Shown piece after piece: positions 20,053 to 29,014 of a stretch of DNA of 64,000 nt (within the stretch, counting starts at the first letter, position 1; the number at the start of each line of letters is the position of its first letter). A model generated the notes under the pieces. It did no database searches and had not been told where the DNA came from. It saw only the letters and a list, made by a program, of their open reading frames with translations. This stretch comes from Dyella terrae (GTDB lineage: Bacteria > Pseudomonadota > Gammaproteobacteria > Xanthomonadales > Rhodanobacteraceae): NCBI RefSeq assembly GCF_022394535.1, contig NZ_CP089414.1, positions 1,860,001 through 1,924,000 of the forward strand, written 5' to 3'. Made by a program: the position numbers and the translations under genes.

Positions 20053-22887
20053 TCAGAAGGCGAGTCGGTAGGCCAACGTATCCATCTTGCCGTGCTCATG
20101 CTGGGCGACGTACTGGTCCAGGCCCAGCGACAGACTGGCCCGTCGCGAGATGCTCCAGGCCAGATTCAGGCCGGCATCACCGCCATAGCGGGACAGCCCG
20201 ATGCCTCCCACCGGCGCCCACTGATTAAGCACCGCAAAGCTGGCGTCGAGTACATCGCCACGCATGCTGAAAGCCCTCTGCCACAACAGGTGCGCCTGGA
20301 GGCTCAAGCGGCTTCCGCCAGACATCGTCCAATCACTCCCTGCACGGAGGCCGGCACCGGCTTGCCAGCGTTCAATCGCCTGCGCCGCGGCTTTCAACCC
20401 AAAGCCGTCACCGCCTAGTTCATCAAACCCATCGGTGCGGATGTTGGCGTACTGCAGGTTCATGTACGGGGTGACGTTTACCCCGCCCCACTGCATGCGG
20501 TAGCCGCTTTCACCGTAGGCGACGTCGTAGGTTCCGTTGGTGTCGTTGGCGACGCTCTCGACATCGCTGCCCAATTCAAGATGGCGACGCATGTCTTCCC
20601 TATATGTGCCCATGCCGAGGCGGCCCATCGCATACCACTGGTTCTGGACGATACCGCCGTAGAGCATGCCCTCTACAGCGCGGCTGCGCCCCTGATCAGC
20701 GAATTCGTCAAGCCGTCCAAGATCTTCGCTTTGGCTCACCGCAAAACCCAACACGCCGTTGCTGCCGAGGCGGCGATCCTGACCCACCATCCAGCCACTC
20801 AGGTCGTAGCCCACATTGTTGTAGCCGCTGTGGTCCATGCTGCCGTAGCTGCCCAGGTTCTGTGTCCAACCACCTGTGGCGTACACGTCGCCCAGTTGGT
20901 CGAAGCGTTGGGACAATGCGCGCGTGCCTGCATCCATCGCGTCGAAGGTCATTGCCGCACTCGCTGCGTGCAACTGGCCCGACAGTGAGTTCAACGACTG
21001 CTGCAAGGCGCTGGCCGTGGCCGTCTGCTGCAGGCTCGCCGCACCGTTGATGAAGGAGCTCGGCAATGGATTCCCCGTCACCGTCGCACCCGAACCCACC
21101 TGCGCATTGATCTGGCTGAAAGCGGCGTCGACGCGCTGCGCGGCGCCGAACGATGCCGGCGTATAGGTGACACCAGTGACCGCAGACGCCTGTACCTGAC
21201 TTACGTTCAACCACGCATCCGTGGCGTTGTAGTTGAGCTGGGCATTGAGCAGGACGCCGGTGGCCACATTCAACGCCGAGAACGTACCTGAGATACCGCC
21301 ATTAGCCGTCAGGACGTCCGTATGCGTGTTGGCCTGGTAACCCTGGTTGATGCCGGTGACGTACAAGTCACCACCGGACAGCGTGGCAGTGCCGCTCACC
21401 CGCAACGCCGATCCCAGCGATACCGCAAGGCGACCCGCGCCCTGTTGCACGTAATTACCGCCTACCGTGGTATCCGTGCCCGCCATCGCAAGCACACCCG
21501 CGTTAGTCACCGAGCCGCCGATCGTCGGCGTTGCGCTCAGCACGCCTTGCGCCCCAATGCTGACACTCGATGCCAGCGATGCGGCCACCAGCATGCCGCC
21601 CTGCACCTGCGTCAAGCCGGTGTAGCTGGACGGTTGCGTCAGCGTGAGCGTGCCGGTGCCTTGCTTGATCAGGCCGCCAGCGCCGGAGATAGGATTGTTC
21701 CAGCTAGAGGTGCCACTGAAACTCACGGTGACATCACCCCAGTTGAACTGCTCCGGGCCATTCACCGCCTTGCCGACGTCGAGTTCACCGTAACCGAAGG
21801 TCGCGTTGGGTTGCGAGCCGCCGAGCGGATCCGCCGTGCCCAGCAAAGTCTGTCGCACCAGATCATTGGTGAAGTACGGATAGGCCTGCCACACCAGTGC
21901 CGCCGCGCCCGATACCTGCGGCGCCGCGAGTGAAGTGCCTTCGACAATCCAGTAGGTTTCGTTGCTGGTGCTGGTGTCGCTTTTGCCGCTCACGATCACA
22001 TCACCCGGCGCCCCCAGGCAGTAGTTCATCGCGATGCCGCACTTGTTGGAGTAACTGTCCAGTTGCGTTGGGCTGTTGCTGTTGACCGCGACGACCACTA
22101 GCCAACCCTTCTGGAGATCGGGCGCCAGACTCGGCAGCGCCGCGATGGTGCTCGGATTGGCCTGCGAGTCATTGCCCGCGGCGAACACCACCAGACCACC
22201 CCAGCTATTGATGAAGGGCTCGTATGCGTTGTCGAAGGCCTGCGTTGTCGCCGTATCCGTCGAGGCCCAGCTGATGCCACCCCAGGAGTTGTTCATCACC
22301 TTCACGCCGTTAGCGATCAGGTCCGCATTCACCTGCCCCAGGGGAATCGCATCGGAACCCGTCACCGGTGCCGAGGCGGTGGAACCGTTATCGTCCGGCG
22401 CGTTGTCGTCGATGATGCGCGCCGACACGATATCCGCACCCGTCGCGATGCCGCCGGCAAACTGCCCGAAGGGCTTGCCTGCCGCGATCTCCGCCACGTA
22501 GGTGCCATGGCCATTGACGTCGTCGATGCTGAGGTTGTTGGTGCTCGGATCGACATAGGTCAGCTCTTTGATCACACGCCCCGCCAGCGCCGGGTGTGTG
22601 GCCATCACGCCGGTGTCCACGATGCCGATGGTGACGCCCGCCCCGGTATAGCCAGCACTGTGCGCGGCATAGGTGTTGGTCAGGCTCAACTGCGCATCGA
22701 TGGGCGGCTGAGGCACCGACGACGACGAGGGTGGTGTCGACGGCGGCGTCGAAGGTGTCGAGGGTGGGGTGGCCGGCTGGCTGGGCTTTGTATTGCCACC
22801 CCCGCCACCGCAGGCCCCCAGGCCAAGCGCCAGCCATACCAGCACCGCCCCGCGGCGGTAGCGCAAACCGTGCATCACCGTATGCAT
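20053..22887 (-). CDS. Lipidated subtilisin-like (S8) autotransporter serine protease, paralogue
   Basis: From ATG 22887 the product is 944 aa. In-frame codons upstream to 22986 would add a charged tail before the signal peptide, so the later start is preferred. The lipobox is LGAC followed by five glycines and a Pro/Ser/Thr linker. The S8 triad is present (IVDTG, GHGTYV, GTSLAAP), then the same GAGGLIKQGTGTLTLT passenger repeat and a C-terminal barrel ending AYRLAF. It is alignable along its length with the downstream paralogue, with the linkers and passenger diverging most. In transcription order it comes first. The cluster is divergent from the thiolase gene. Substrates are unknown. Confidence 0.92.
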   Translation of the reverse strand: MHTVMHGLRYRRGAVLVWLALGLGACGGGGGNTKPSQPATPPSTPSTPPSTPPSSSSVPQPPIDAQLSLTNTYAAHSAGYTGAGVTIGIVDTGVMATHPALAGRVIKELTYVDPSTNNLSIDDVNGHGTYVAEIAAGKPFGQFAGGIATGADIVSARIIDDNAPDDNGSTASAPVTGSDAIPLGQVNADLIANGVKVMNNSWGGISWASTDTATTQAFDNAYEPFINSWGGLVVFAAGNDSQANPSTIAALPSLAPDLQKGWLVVVAVNSNSPTQLDSYSNKCGIAMNYCLGAPGDVIVSGKSDTSTSNETYWIVEGTSLAAPQVSGAAALVWQAYPYFTNDLVRQTLLGTADPLGGSQPNATFGYGELDVGKAVNGPEQFNWGDVTVSFSGTSSWNNPISGAGGLIKQGTGTLTLTQPSSYTGLTQVQGGMLVAASLASSVSIGAQGVLSATPTIGGSVTNAGVLAMAGTDTTVGGNYVQQGAGRLAVSLGSALRVSGTATLSGGDLYVTGINQGYQANTHTDVLTANGGISGTFSALNVATGVLLNAQLNYNATDAWLNVSQVQASAVTGVTYTPASFGAAQRVDAAFSQINAQVGSGATVTGNPLPSSFINGAASLQQTATASALQQSLNSLSGQLHAASAAMTFDAMDAGTRALSQRFDQLGDVYATGGWTQNLGSYGSMDHSGYNNVGYDLSGWMVGQDRRLGSNGVLGFAVSQSEDLGRLDEFADQGRSRAVEGMLYGGIVQNQWYAMGRLGMGTYREDMRRHLELGSDVESVANDTNGTYDVAYGESGYRMQWGGVNVTPYMNLQYANIRTDGFDELGGDGFGLKAAAQAIERWQAGAGLRAGSDWTMSGGSRLSLQAHLLWQRAFSMRGDVLDASFAVLNQWAPVGGIGLSRYGGDAGLNLAWSISRRASLSLGLDQYVAQHEHGKMDTLAYRLAF

Positions 22888-23033
22888 AAAGGCCCCCGCC
22901 CCTATTGGGATCTGTCGACACTGGTTCGTCAGAGTACGGGCGCGGCCCCCTATCAAACTGCCGCGCACGTCCCCATCTTTACACAACGAAATCGCAACTA
23001 AACACCGTCAGAATCGCACTGTGATCGCAAATA

Positions 23034-23053
23034 TGACCGGTTTGCCCCGGTCA
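23034..23053. promoter_or_regulatory. Inverted repeat in the divergent autotransporter/thiolase region
   Basis: TGACCGG and CCGGTCA form a 7-bp inverted repeat around TTTGCC in the 234-bp region between two divergent genes. It may be an operator or a small hairpin. No matching regulator is in the window. Confidence 0.35.
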
Positions 23054-23121
23054 TTGGCGGGCTGCGATAATCGGCGGACTCAACCGGGGCATGACCCCTT
23101 CAAGTATTTGCGGAGATATCC

Positions 23122-24303
23122 ATGTCGGACGTCAGCGTTGTCATCGTCGGTGCCAAGCGCACTGCCATTGGCTCCTTCCTCGGCCAGTTCACCGGCGTAC
23201 CCACCCCTACGCTGGGTGCCACCGCCATCCGTGCCGCGCTGGAGCAGTCCGGCCTAGCCCCCGCCGATGTCACTGAAGTCATCATGGGTTGCGTGCTGCC
23301 GGCCAACCTGGGCCAGGCTCCCGCGCGCCAGGCCTCGCTCGGCGCCGGCCTGCCCGCCGCCGCCGGCTGCACCACCATCAATAAGGTGTGCGGCTCGGGC
23401 ATGAAGGCCCTCATGCTGGGCCACGACCTGATCAAGGCCGGCTCGGCCTCGGTCGTCGTCGCCGGCGGCATGGAATCGATGACCAATGCGCCGCACATGG
23501 TCAACGCACGCACGGGCATCCGCTATGGCGATGGCACGCTGGTCGACCACATGGCGTGGGACGGCCTGACCAACCCGTACGATGGCAAGGCCATGGGCGT
23601 GTTCGGCGAACTGTGCGCCGACAAGTATCACTTTACCCGTGAGGAGCAGGACACGTTCTCGACGGAATCCGTCGAGCGCGCCAAGGCCGCACAGGCATCC
23701 GGCGCCTTCGCCGATGAAATCGTCCCGGTGACGGTTGCGAGCCGCAAGGGCGAGATCAAGGTCGACACCGACGAACAGCCGGGCCGCTCCGATATCAGCA
23801 AGATCCCATCGCTGAAGCCGGCATTCCGCAAGGAAAACGGCACCATCACCGCCGCCAGCTCCTCCAGCATCTCCGATGGCGCTGCCGCGCTCGTGCTCTT
23901 GTCAGCGGATGACGCAAAAGCACGTGGTCTCAAGCCCCTCGCCCGCATTGTCGCCCATGCCACTCATTCCCAGGAGCCGGAGTGGTTTACCACCGCGCCC
24001 GTCGGTGCCCTGCACAAGGTGCTGGAAAAGGCCGGCTGGAAGACCGGCGATGTCGACCTGTTCGAAGTCAACGAAGCCTTCGCCGTGGTCGCCATGGCAG
24101 CCATGCGTGAGCTCGACATCCCGCGTGACAAGATCAACGTCAACGGCGGCGCCTGCGCCCTCGGCCACCCCATCGGCGCCAGCGGTGCCCGTCTCGTGGT
24201 CACGCTGCTCAATGCGCTGAAAACCCGTGGCCTTAAGCGCGGCGTAGCGTCGCTGTGCATCGGTGGCGGTGAGGCTACTGCCGTCGCAGTGGAACTGCTG
24301 TAA
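23122..24303 (+). CDS. atoB: Acetyl-CoA C-acetyltransferase (thiolase)
   Basis: The 393-aa thiolase II-type enzyme interconverts two acetyl-CoA and acetoacetyl-CoA. The nucleophile Cys90 (NKVCGSGMKA), His349 (ALGHPIGASG) and the second catalytic cysteine Cys379 (SLCIGGGEA) are all present, with NEAF at 317-320. The length is typical. Acetoacetate released by HMG-CoA lyase at the end of leucine breakdown would be consumed by this enzyme after activation. That fits its place among liu genes, although no CoA-transferase is present here. GCGGAGA precedes the ATG at 23122. Confidence 0.93.
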   Translation: MSDVSVVIVGAKRTAIGSFLGQFTGVPTPTLGATAIRAALEQSGLAPADVTEVIMGCVLPANLGQAPARQASLGAGLPAAAGCTTINKVCGSGMKALMLGHDLIKAGSASVVVAGGMESMTNAPHMVNARTGIRYGDGTLVDHMAWDGLTNPYDGKAMGVFGELCADKYHFTREEQDTFSTESVERAKAAQASGAFADEIVPVTVASRKGEIKVDTDEQPGRSDISKIPSLKPAFRKENGTITAASSSSISDGAAALVLLSADDAKARGLKPLARIVAHATHSQEPEWFTTAPVGALHKVLEKAGWKTGDVDLFEVNEAFAVVAMAAMRELDIPRDKINVNGGACALGHPIGASGARLVVTLLNALKTRGLKRGVASLCIGGGEATAVAVELL

Positions 24304-24452
24304 GGTCGTGGAACCGGTGGCCGGGCATCCGGCCGCCGATGAAAGCGGGGTTAACCCGGTTTCGCTGCTTTACATAAATAGGTGGCGCAATTTCCGCGAA
24401 AGCGCTATTAATACGCCCGCCAAACGGCATTCCACGGCAAAGGAGATTCAAC

Positions 24453-24725
24453 ATGAAGTTCACGCGTACCCTTCTCGCCTCTGCGCTCGTCGCGCTGCTG
24501 GCGGCTTGCAGCAACGGCGCGCAGGATTCCGCGCAGGACGCTCAGAAGTCGGCTGACCAGGCTCAGCAGGCTGCTGACCAGGCTCAGAAGGCTGCTGCTG
24601 CTCCGGCAGAGCAGGCTCCGGCCGCTGCTTCGACCGCGGCTGCTGCTGCCCCGGCCGAACAGCCGGCGCCGACCCCGGCTTCGACCGCTGCTGCTCCGGC
24701 TGCCGCTTCGACCGCTGGTCACTAA
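24453..24725 (+). CDS. Small Ala/Gln-rich lipoprotein
   Basis: The 90-aa product has a lipoprotein signal (MKFTRTLLASALVALLAACS, lipidated Cys19). The mature part is low complexity: repeated AQ(D/K)SADQAQQAADQA heptad-like segments, then an Ala/Pro/Glu-rich tail. The first part could form a coiled coil and the tail is probably disordered. AAGGAG at 24440 gives a strong ribosome site. A strong terminator follows the stop directly, so it is monocistronic and possibly abundant. Function unknown; it resembles small periplasmic Lpp-like or entericidin-like lipoproteins only in general style. Confidence 0.82.
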   Translation: MKFTRTLLASALVALLAACSNGAQDSAQDAQKSADQAQQAADQAQKAAAAPAEQAPAAASTAAAAAPAEQPAPTPASTAAAPAAASTAGH

Positions 24726-24747
24726 GTACACTCGTGTACTTCCGAAA

Positions 24748-24776
24748 CCGGCCGCCTTGCGCGGCCGGTTTTTTTT
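24748..24776 (+). terminator. Strong Rho-independent terminator of the small lipoprotein
   Basis: The perfect 8-bp stem CCGGCCGC (24748-24755)/GCGGCCGG (24761-24768) has loop CTTGC and eight Ts. Just before it, a perfect 8-bp dyad (AAGTACAC at 24724-24731 with GTGTACTT at 24734-24741) overlaps the stop codon. Confidence 0.93.
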
Positions 24777-24784
24777 GTGCCTGA

Positions 24785-24915
24785 GAAAAGCCAGCGGCCG
24801 CCTTGCGCGGTCGTTTTTTTTGGTGCCTAGGAAAAGCCAGCGGCCGCCTCGCACTACCGATTTTTCTTATGCCCATGAAAAGCCAGCGGCCGCATCATGC
24901 GGCCGATTTTCTTTG
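24785..24915. repeat. 46-bp tandem repeat array of terminator-like hairpins
   Basis: The motif GAAAAGCCAGCGGCCGC starts at 24785, 24831 and 24877, an exact 46-bp period. Each unit holds a GCGGCCGC-type hairpin followed by a T-rich run. The last is perfect (CGGCCGCAT at 24887-24895 with ATGCGGCCG at 24897-24905, then TTTTCTTT). The terminator at 24748-24776 looks like a diverged zeroth unit. The array separates the lipoprotein gene from liuB. The repeat-to-repeat distance and lack of unique spacers rule out CRISPR. Confidence 0.85.
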
Positions 24916-25016
24916 CGTTCACAACGCCTTACCCGGTTTCATGCTGCGACGCCGATTTAGCCCTTGAGCACAGGCGGCTATCATCCGGGACTCCCCACGA
25001 ACGGCAGCTTCCGCTC

Positions 25017-26624
25017 ATGAGTGTCATCGCGTCGCAGATCGATCCCCGCTCCCCGGACTTCCAGGCCAGCAGCGCGCAGTTGAAGGGTCAGGTGGACGAC
25101 CTGCATCGCGAACTGGCGCGCAGCGCAGAAGGCGGTGGCGAGAAGGCCCGCGACAAGCACACGTCCCGCGGCAAGCTGCTGCCACGTGAGCGCATCCGCG
25201 CCCTGCTCGATCCCGGCTCGCCGTTCCTCGAGCTGTCGCCACTGGCCGCGCATGGCATGTACGACGATGCGGCACCGGCCGCAGGCATCATCACCGGCAT
25301 CGGCCGCGTCAACGGCATCGAAGTGTTGGTGGTCGCCAACGACGCCACGGTCAAGGGCGGCACCTACTTTCCGATGACAGTGAAGAAGCACCTCCGTGCA
25401 CAGGAAGTCGCGCTGGAGAACCGCCTGCCCTGCATCTATCTGGTCGACTCCGGCGGCGCTTTCCTGCCGCTACAGGATGAGGTGTTTCCGGACAAGGAAC
25501 ACTTCGGGCGCATTTTCTTCAACCAGGCACGCATGTCCGGCCTGGGGATTCCGCAGATCGCCGTCGTGATGGGTTCGTGTACGGCCGGTGGCGCCTATGT
25601 GCCGGCGATGAGCGACGAAACCATCATCGTGCGCGAGCAAGGCACGATCTTCCTCGGCGGCCCGCCGCTGGTGAAGGCCGCCACCGGCGAGGTGGTCGAC
25701 GCGGAAGCGCTGGGTGGTGCGGATGTCCATACGTCCGTGTCGGGCGTGGCGGACCATTACGCCGAGAACGACGCACATGCACTCTCCATTGCCCGCGATA
25801 TCGTCGCCAGCCTCAACCGCAAGAAGGACATGCCACTGGCGCTACGTGCGCCAGCAGAGCCCCTTTACGCTGCCGATGAGTTGTACGGCATCATCCCGCA
25901 GGACAGCCGTCGCCCGTTCGACATCCGCGAGGTGATCGCACGCATCGTCGACGGCTCGGAGTTCCACGAGTTCAAGGCGCGCTACGGCAAGACCCTGGTC
26001 TGCGGTTTCGCGCATATCCACGGCTATCCGGTGGGCATCATCGCCAACAACGGCATTCTGTTCTCGGAGTCCGCGCTCAAGGGCGCGCACTTCATCGAGT
26101 TGTGCAACCAGCGCAACGTGCCGCTGGTGTTCCTGCAGAACATCACTGGCTTCATGGTTGGCAAGAAGTACGAGAACGCAGGCATCGCAAAGGACGGCGC
26201 CAAGATGGTGACGGCCGTGGCCTGCTCCCACGTGCCCAAATTCACCGTGGTGATCGGCGGCAGCTTTGGCGCGGGCAACTACGCCATGTGCGGACGCGCC
26301 TATGGCGCACGCTTCCTGTGGATGTGGCCCAACTCGCGCATCAGCGTGATGGGCGGCGAGCAGGCCGCGTCGGTGCTCGCCACGGTGCGCCGTGATGGCA
26401 TCGAAGCCAGTGGCAAGTCCTGGAGCGCGGAGGACGAAGAAGCCTTCAAGGCGCCGATCCGCGACCAGTACGAGCGCCAGGGCCATCCCTATTACGCCAG
26501 CGCCCGCCTGTGGGACGACGGCATCATCGATCCGGCCGATACGCGCCGCGTGCTGGGGCTGGCGATCTCGGCGTCGCTCAATGCACCGATCGAGCCGCAG
26601 CGCTACGGCGTGTTCCGCATGTAA
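25017..26624 (+). CDS. liuB: Methylcrotonyl-CoA carboxylase, carboxyltransferase (beta) subunit
   Basis: The 535-aa protein is a carboxyltransferase of the acyl-CoA carboxylase type. With the biotin-carrying alpha subunit it converts 3-methylcrotonyl-CoA to 3-methylglutaconyl-CoA. The N-half ([39 protein letters not shown]) and C-half ([30 protein letters not shown]) crotonase folds are typical of MCC beta rather than propionyl-CoA carboxylase. ATG 25017 begins the conserved N-terminus; the longer frame from 24897 would run into the repeat array. Its partner alpha subunit is unusually far away (57829-59817). Confidence 0.94.
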   Translation: MSVIASQIDPRSPDFQASSAQLKGQVDDLHRELARSAEGGGEKARDKHTSRGKLLPRERIRALLDPGSPFLELSPLAAHGMYDDAAPAAGIITGIGRVNGIEVLVVANDATVKGGTYFPMTVKKHLRAQEVALENRLPCIYLVDSGGAFLPLQDEVFPDKEHFGRIFFNQARMSGLGIPQIAVVMGSCTAGGAYVPAMSDETIIVREQGTIFLGGPPLVKAATGEVVDAEALGGADVHTSVSGVADHYAENDAHALSIARDIVASLNRKKDMPLALRAPAEPLYAADELYGIIPQDSRRPFDIREVIARIVDGSEFHEFKARYGKTLVCGFAHIHGYPVGIIANNGILFSESALKGAHFIELCNQRNVPLVFLQNITGFMVGKKYENAGIAKDGAKMVTAVACSHVPKFTVVIGGSFGAGNYAMCGRAYGARFLWMWPNSRISVMGGEQAASVLATVRRDGIEASGKSWSAEDEEAFKAPIRDQYERQGHPYYASARLWDDGIIDPADTRRVLGLAISASLNAPIEPQRYGVFRM

Positions 26625-26639
26625 GCTTGTAACCAGCTA

Positions 26640-26740
26640 TTGCTTTAAGTCCTCTTAGTCACGGCGCTTTGCGAGGCGGTTGGCAGTACCCTCTGTGTCC
26701 CACGGGAGTTGCCAAGCAGCAACATTCCCCACCGGACAAA
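26640..26740. repeat. Diverged fragment of the palindromic-island core
   Basis: The sequence from GCTTTAAGTCCTCTTAG to GTTGCCAAGCAGCAACATTCC follows, block by block, the right half of the copy 1 core (about 11848-11945), with roughly 70% identity judged by eye. Related sequence also occurs at about 16565-16610. The fragment lies between liuB and the T6SS module, at the edge of the compositional change. The rest of 26625-26859 shows no gene. Confidence 0.6.
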
Positions 26741-26859
26741 TGAGAGCGCCCGTGGGTGTCCTCAGGCGCCATGCCGCTTGCTTTGTGTGGGTGGCACGCA
26801 ACGCGCATGACGATGACGCAGGTGTGATCTGCGGCGACGATAAGAGCCTCGTCACCCAC

Positions 26860-27111
26860 TCAGACCGACACGCTAGAAATCAGTGTTGCGCCGCACGACG
26901 TCCTAAAGCCGTGCAACGCCACGCCAAACCCGGCGCGCAAGGTCGCGTCCCCTTCGGTAATTGTCGCGGTGCCGCATTGTGGGCAATGCACCGTGTCATT
27001 GAGCACAGCGACACGGCAACCGTTCACCTTAAAGCGGCCCGTGGCGCGAACGATGCCGCCGTGGGTGGTGGTGTCGCCGTCCAGTACGGGGCGTTTAGTG
27101 GGGAAGGACAT
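26860..27111 (-). CDS. PAAR-domain protein (type VI secretion spike tip)
   Basis: The 83-aa protein is essentially a lone PAAR domain. It shows DGDTTTHGG at the start, then the paired beta-repeats with AVLNDTVHCPQCG, ITEGD and the terminal TSCGATLIS segment. The Cys and His residues are the probable zinc ligands at the cone tip. It would cap the VgrG trimer and help deliver the adjacent effector. AAGGAAG precedes the ATG at 27111. It is the last gene of a minus-strand module starting with vgrG, and its start overlaps the 44-aa ORF upstream by 17 nt. Confidence 0.87.
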   Translation of the reverse strand: MSFPTKRPVLDGDTTTHGGIVRATGRFKVNGCRVAVLNDTVHCPQCGTATITEGDATLRAGFGVALHGFRTSCGATLISSVSV

Positions 27112-27229
27112 AGTTGCTTCCTTGAAGGATGAGGCGACGCGTCGAAGATGTGAACGTTGCGGTTTGGCTGATGTGCTGGTTGGTCAACTGGGGTGCCACG
27201 ATGCTTATCACGATGGCAACAGCCATCAT
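27095..27229 (-). CDS. 44-aa putative single-pass membrane ORF coupled to the effector gene
   Basis: The ATG at 27229 shares its A with the TAA stop of the LysM-like gene (TAATG), a classical coupling arrangement. The ORF ends inside the PAAR start region at 27095. Translation gives a short hydrophobic N-terminal helix (MMAVAIVISIVA) and a polar tail, with no family recognised. The position between effector and PAAR would suit a small immunity or accessory protein, but so small an ORF could also arise by chance. Confidence 0.35.
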   Translation of the reverse strand: MMAVAIVISIVAPQLTNQHISQTATFTSSTRRLILQGSNYVLPH

Positions 27230-28387
27230 TAGCCGGGCGATAGAGAAAGAGCTCTTCCCGCAGCCTCCCAAAACGACAACGCCATGTAGTGTTGCTGAAA
27301 GCGGGTGTATACATCATCGCTGACACAGCTCTCGACGCCGATGCCACGCGGGTCGCTAGGCTTGCCTTTGAGCCAGCTCCAGTGTTGTTCAAAAAGTGCC
27401 GTAGACCATTCCGTCGCCATCGTCACCACACAGCGGCGGAGCCGCTTCCGTACCGCCGCGTTGGCCATGGCCGCCTCAACGCGCACGTAGCGCGCGGCAC
27501 GCTGCTGCGCTACGTGCTCGGGCGTGAGCGGCGTTGCGGGCGGCGGTGGCGGTGTGGCCGGCGGTGGGTCGATCAGGTTCAACAGGGTGGCGGAGCGCGC
27601 GCGGCTGTCCACATTCACGTCGTCAGCGATAAACGTCCATCCGGCCCAGTCCGGAAAATCGGCGTCGCTGTACACCTGCACGCCCGCCGTATTGAGGTCG
27701 AGAAAGACGTCTTGATCCGCCTGCCTCACCTGCCGAATATGCGGCACGCGACCGCGGTATTGGTCGCCGGCGGCCAGCGCATCCGGTCCCAGGACACGAC
27801 CGAAACGCAATAGTTCGTAGCCGGCGCTGGGACAGCCGGGATACTGCGCCGTTGCTCGCGCGTAGAGGTCGTAACTGCTTTCAGGTTTTGCCGGCGCGAC
27901 CTCCCTGCCGGTGGCATCGCGCGAGAAGACTTGAATCAGTCCGCCGCTTTCGTTGAGCCGCACGGTAAGGTCGCCCGGTGTGCGTCCGAGCACCGGCACT
28001 AGCGATTGCGCCCACTGCTGCGGAACGAACCCCGGTGGACACGCAGTGTCCCCCCCATATCGCGGGCACCTTGATGATGTGCGGAACGGTGCCACTGAAA
28101 TGCCCTTCTGGAATGACCCCGGTCACGGCGTTAAACCAATCATCGTCATTCCACGGCGCGCCGGGCGTACTTATGTACGTTTTTCGCAACCATGCGACCG
28201 TATCTAAGTTGATTTGGCGCAACCGTTCGGGCGTGGTGTAGAACTTGGCGGCCACACCGGCGAGAGTATCCCCTCCGGTCACGCCGCGCTGATACGTGAT
28301 GACGGCATAACTCGCGGTCGCCGTGCGTGGGTCCGTCGCGTAATACGGCGTCCCCGCCGGTACCCTGATAAAGGTGTCACCCCACAC
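27229..28387 (-). pseudogene. LysM-like C-terminal part of a T6SS peptidase effector, frameshifted at a C7 tract
   Basis: From a GTG at 28387 the frame encodes a LysM-like segment (GVTGGDTLAGVAAKFYTTPE) and reads to VPHIIKVPAIWGG. It then leaves frame at seven Gs on the coding strand (plus-strand Cs 28050-28056). The next frame continues naturally (DTACPPGFVPQQWAQ...) to TAA at 27229. Removing one G gives about 385 aa, including a second VPHI motif and a Pro-rich linker before a C-terminal helical region (WSWLKGKPSDPRG). The junction with the upstream M23 gene is also suspicious: deleting one G at 28380-28383 fuses both into VVRVGDTFIRVPAG, a single peptidase-LysM protein of about 590 aa. Confidence 0.7.
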
Positions 28388-28991
28388 GCACGACGTGCGC
28401 CCCCTGTGGCGCGGTTAGCGGGGTGCTGCTGCGCCCCATCACGCGCTCGGCGTTCGTCGCGTCAGCAATGATTTCCAGATGGATGCGGTGGGTTTGCCCA
28501 TAGATCGTGCCGGCCTTGCCTAACTTATTTTTGCGGTAAACCTTGTCACCCTTTTTCAGCGCTTGCGTGTGGCCCGCTGGCCCCACCGTGGCGAGCGTGT
28601 CCATATGCTGGTAAATCGAATAGAAGGTGACGTCCACGCCTTCACCGATTTCCGTTACGTGTTTCAGGATCACAACGCCATTGCTCGTCCAGCCTTTGTA
28701 GTAGAGCAGCGGGTGGGCGTCGATAATGGCGGGGTCGGTATCGCGCGCGGGCTTGCCGTCGCTTTCGCGTGCATAGACCACTTCACCATCCGCGATGGCG
28801 CGCACGTCCTCCACATCGCCGTTAGTCGACAGCGGTGCCTCCCAGTGCGAGCCGCCATGCCAATCGAGCCCTTGTGTCAGGGGAAACTGGCCGGTGCCGG
28901 TGAGTTCGCCCAGGTGGCTTAGGTCGTGCGGCGCCGTCGGGTCGGTATCCTCGCGCGGTTGCCCCGCAAGAAATGGGTAACTGATAAGCAT
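28377..28991 (-). CDS. M23-type (LytM) peptidase, likely T6SS peptidoglycan-hydrolase effector
   Basis: The 204-aa product has an M23-like fold: GLDWHGGSHWEAP, AIADGEVVYA, VVILKHV, YSIYQHMDTL, then GTIYGQTHRIHLEI. The HxH near the C-terminus and earlier His residues are the likely zinc ligands. M23 enzymes cut peptidoglycan cross-bridges. The gene starts 23 bases after the vgrG stop, and no signal peptide is present, consistent with delivery by VgrG/PAAR. The stop overlaps the next frame by 11 nt and may itself be the result of a one-base insertion (see 27229-28387). No clear immunity gene was found. Confidence 0.78.
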   Translation of the reverse strand: MLISYPFLAGQPREDTDPTAPHDLSHLGELTGTGQFPLTQGLDWHGGSHWEAPLSTNGDVEDVRAIADGEVVYARESDGKPARDTDPAIIDAHPLLYYKGWTSNGVVILKHVTEIGEGVDVTFYSIYQHMDTLATVGPAGHTQALKKGDKVYRKNKLGKAGTIYGQTHRIHLEIIADATNAERVMGRSSTPLTAPQGAHVVRVG

Positions 28992-29014
28992 GGTGTTAGC
29001 CGTCCGTTGCGTGG

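Noticed and set aside
24785..24915. Tandem repeats as a possible CRISPR array
   Set aside because: Units are contiguous 46-bp copies with hairpins and T-runs and no unique spacers; no cas genes nearby.
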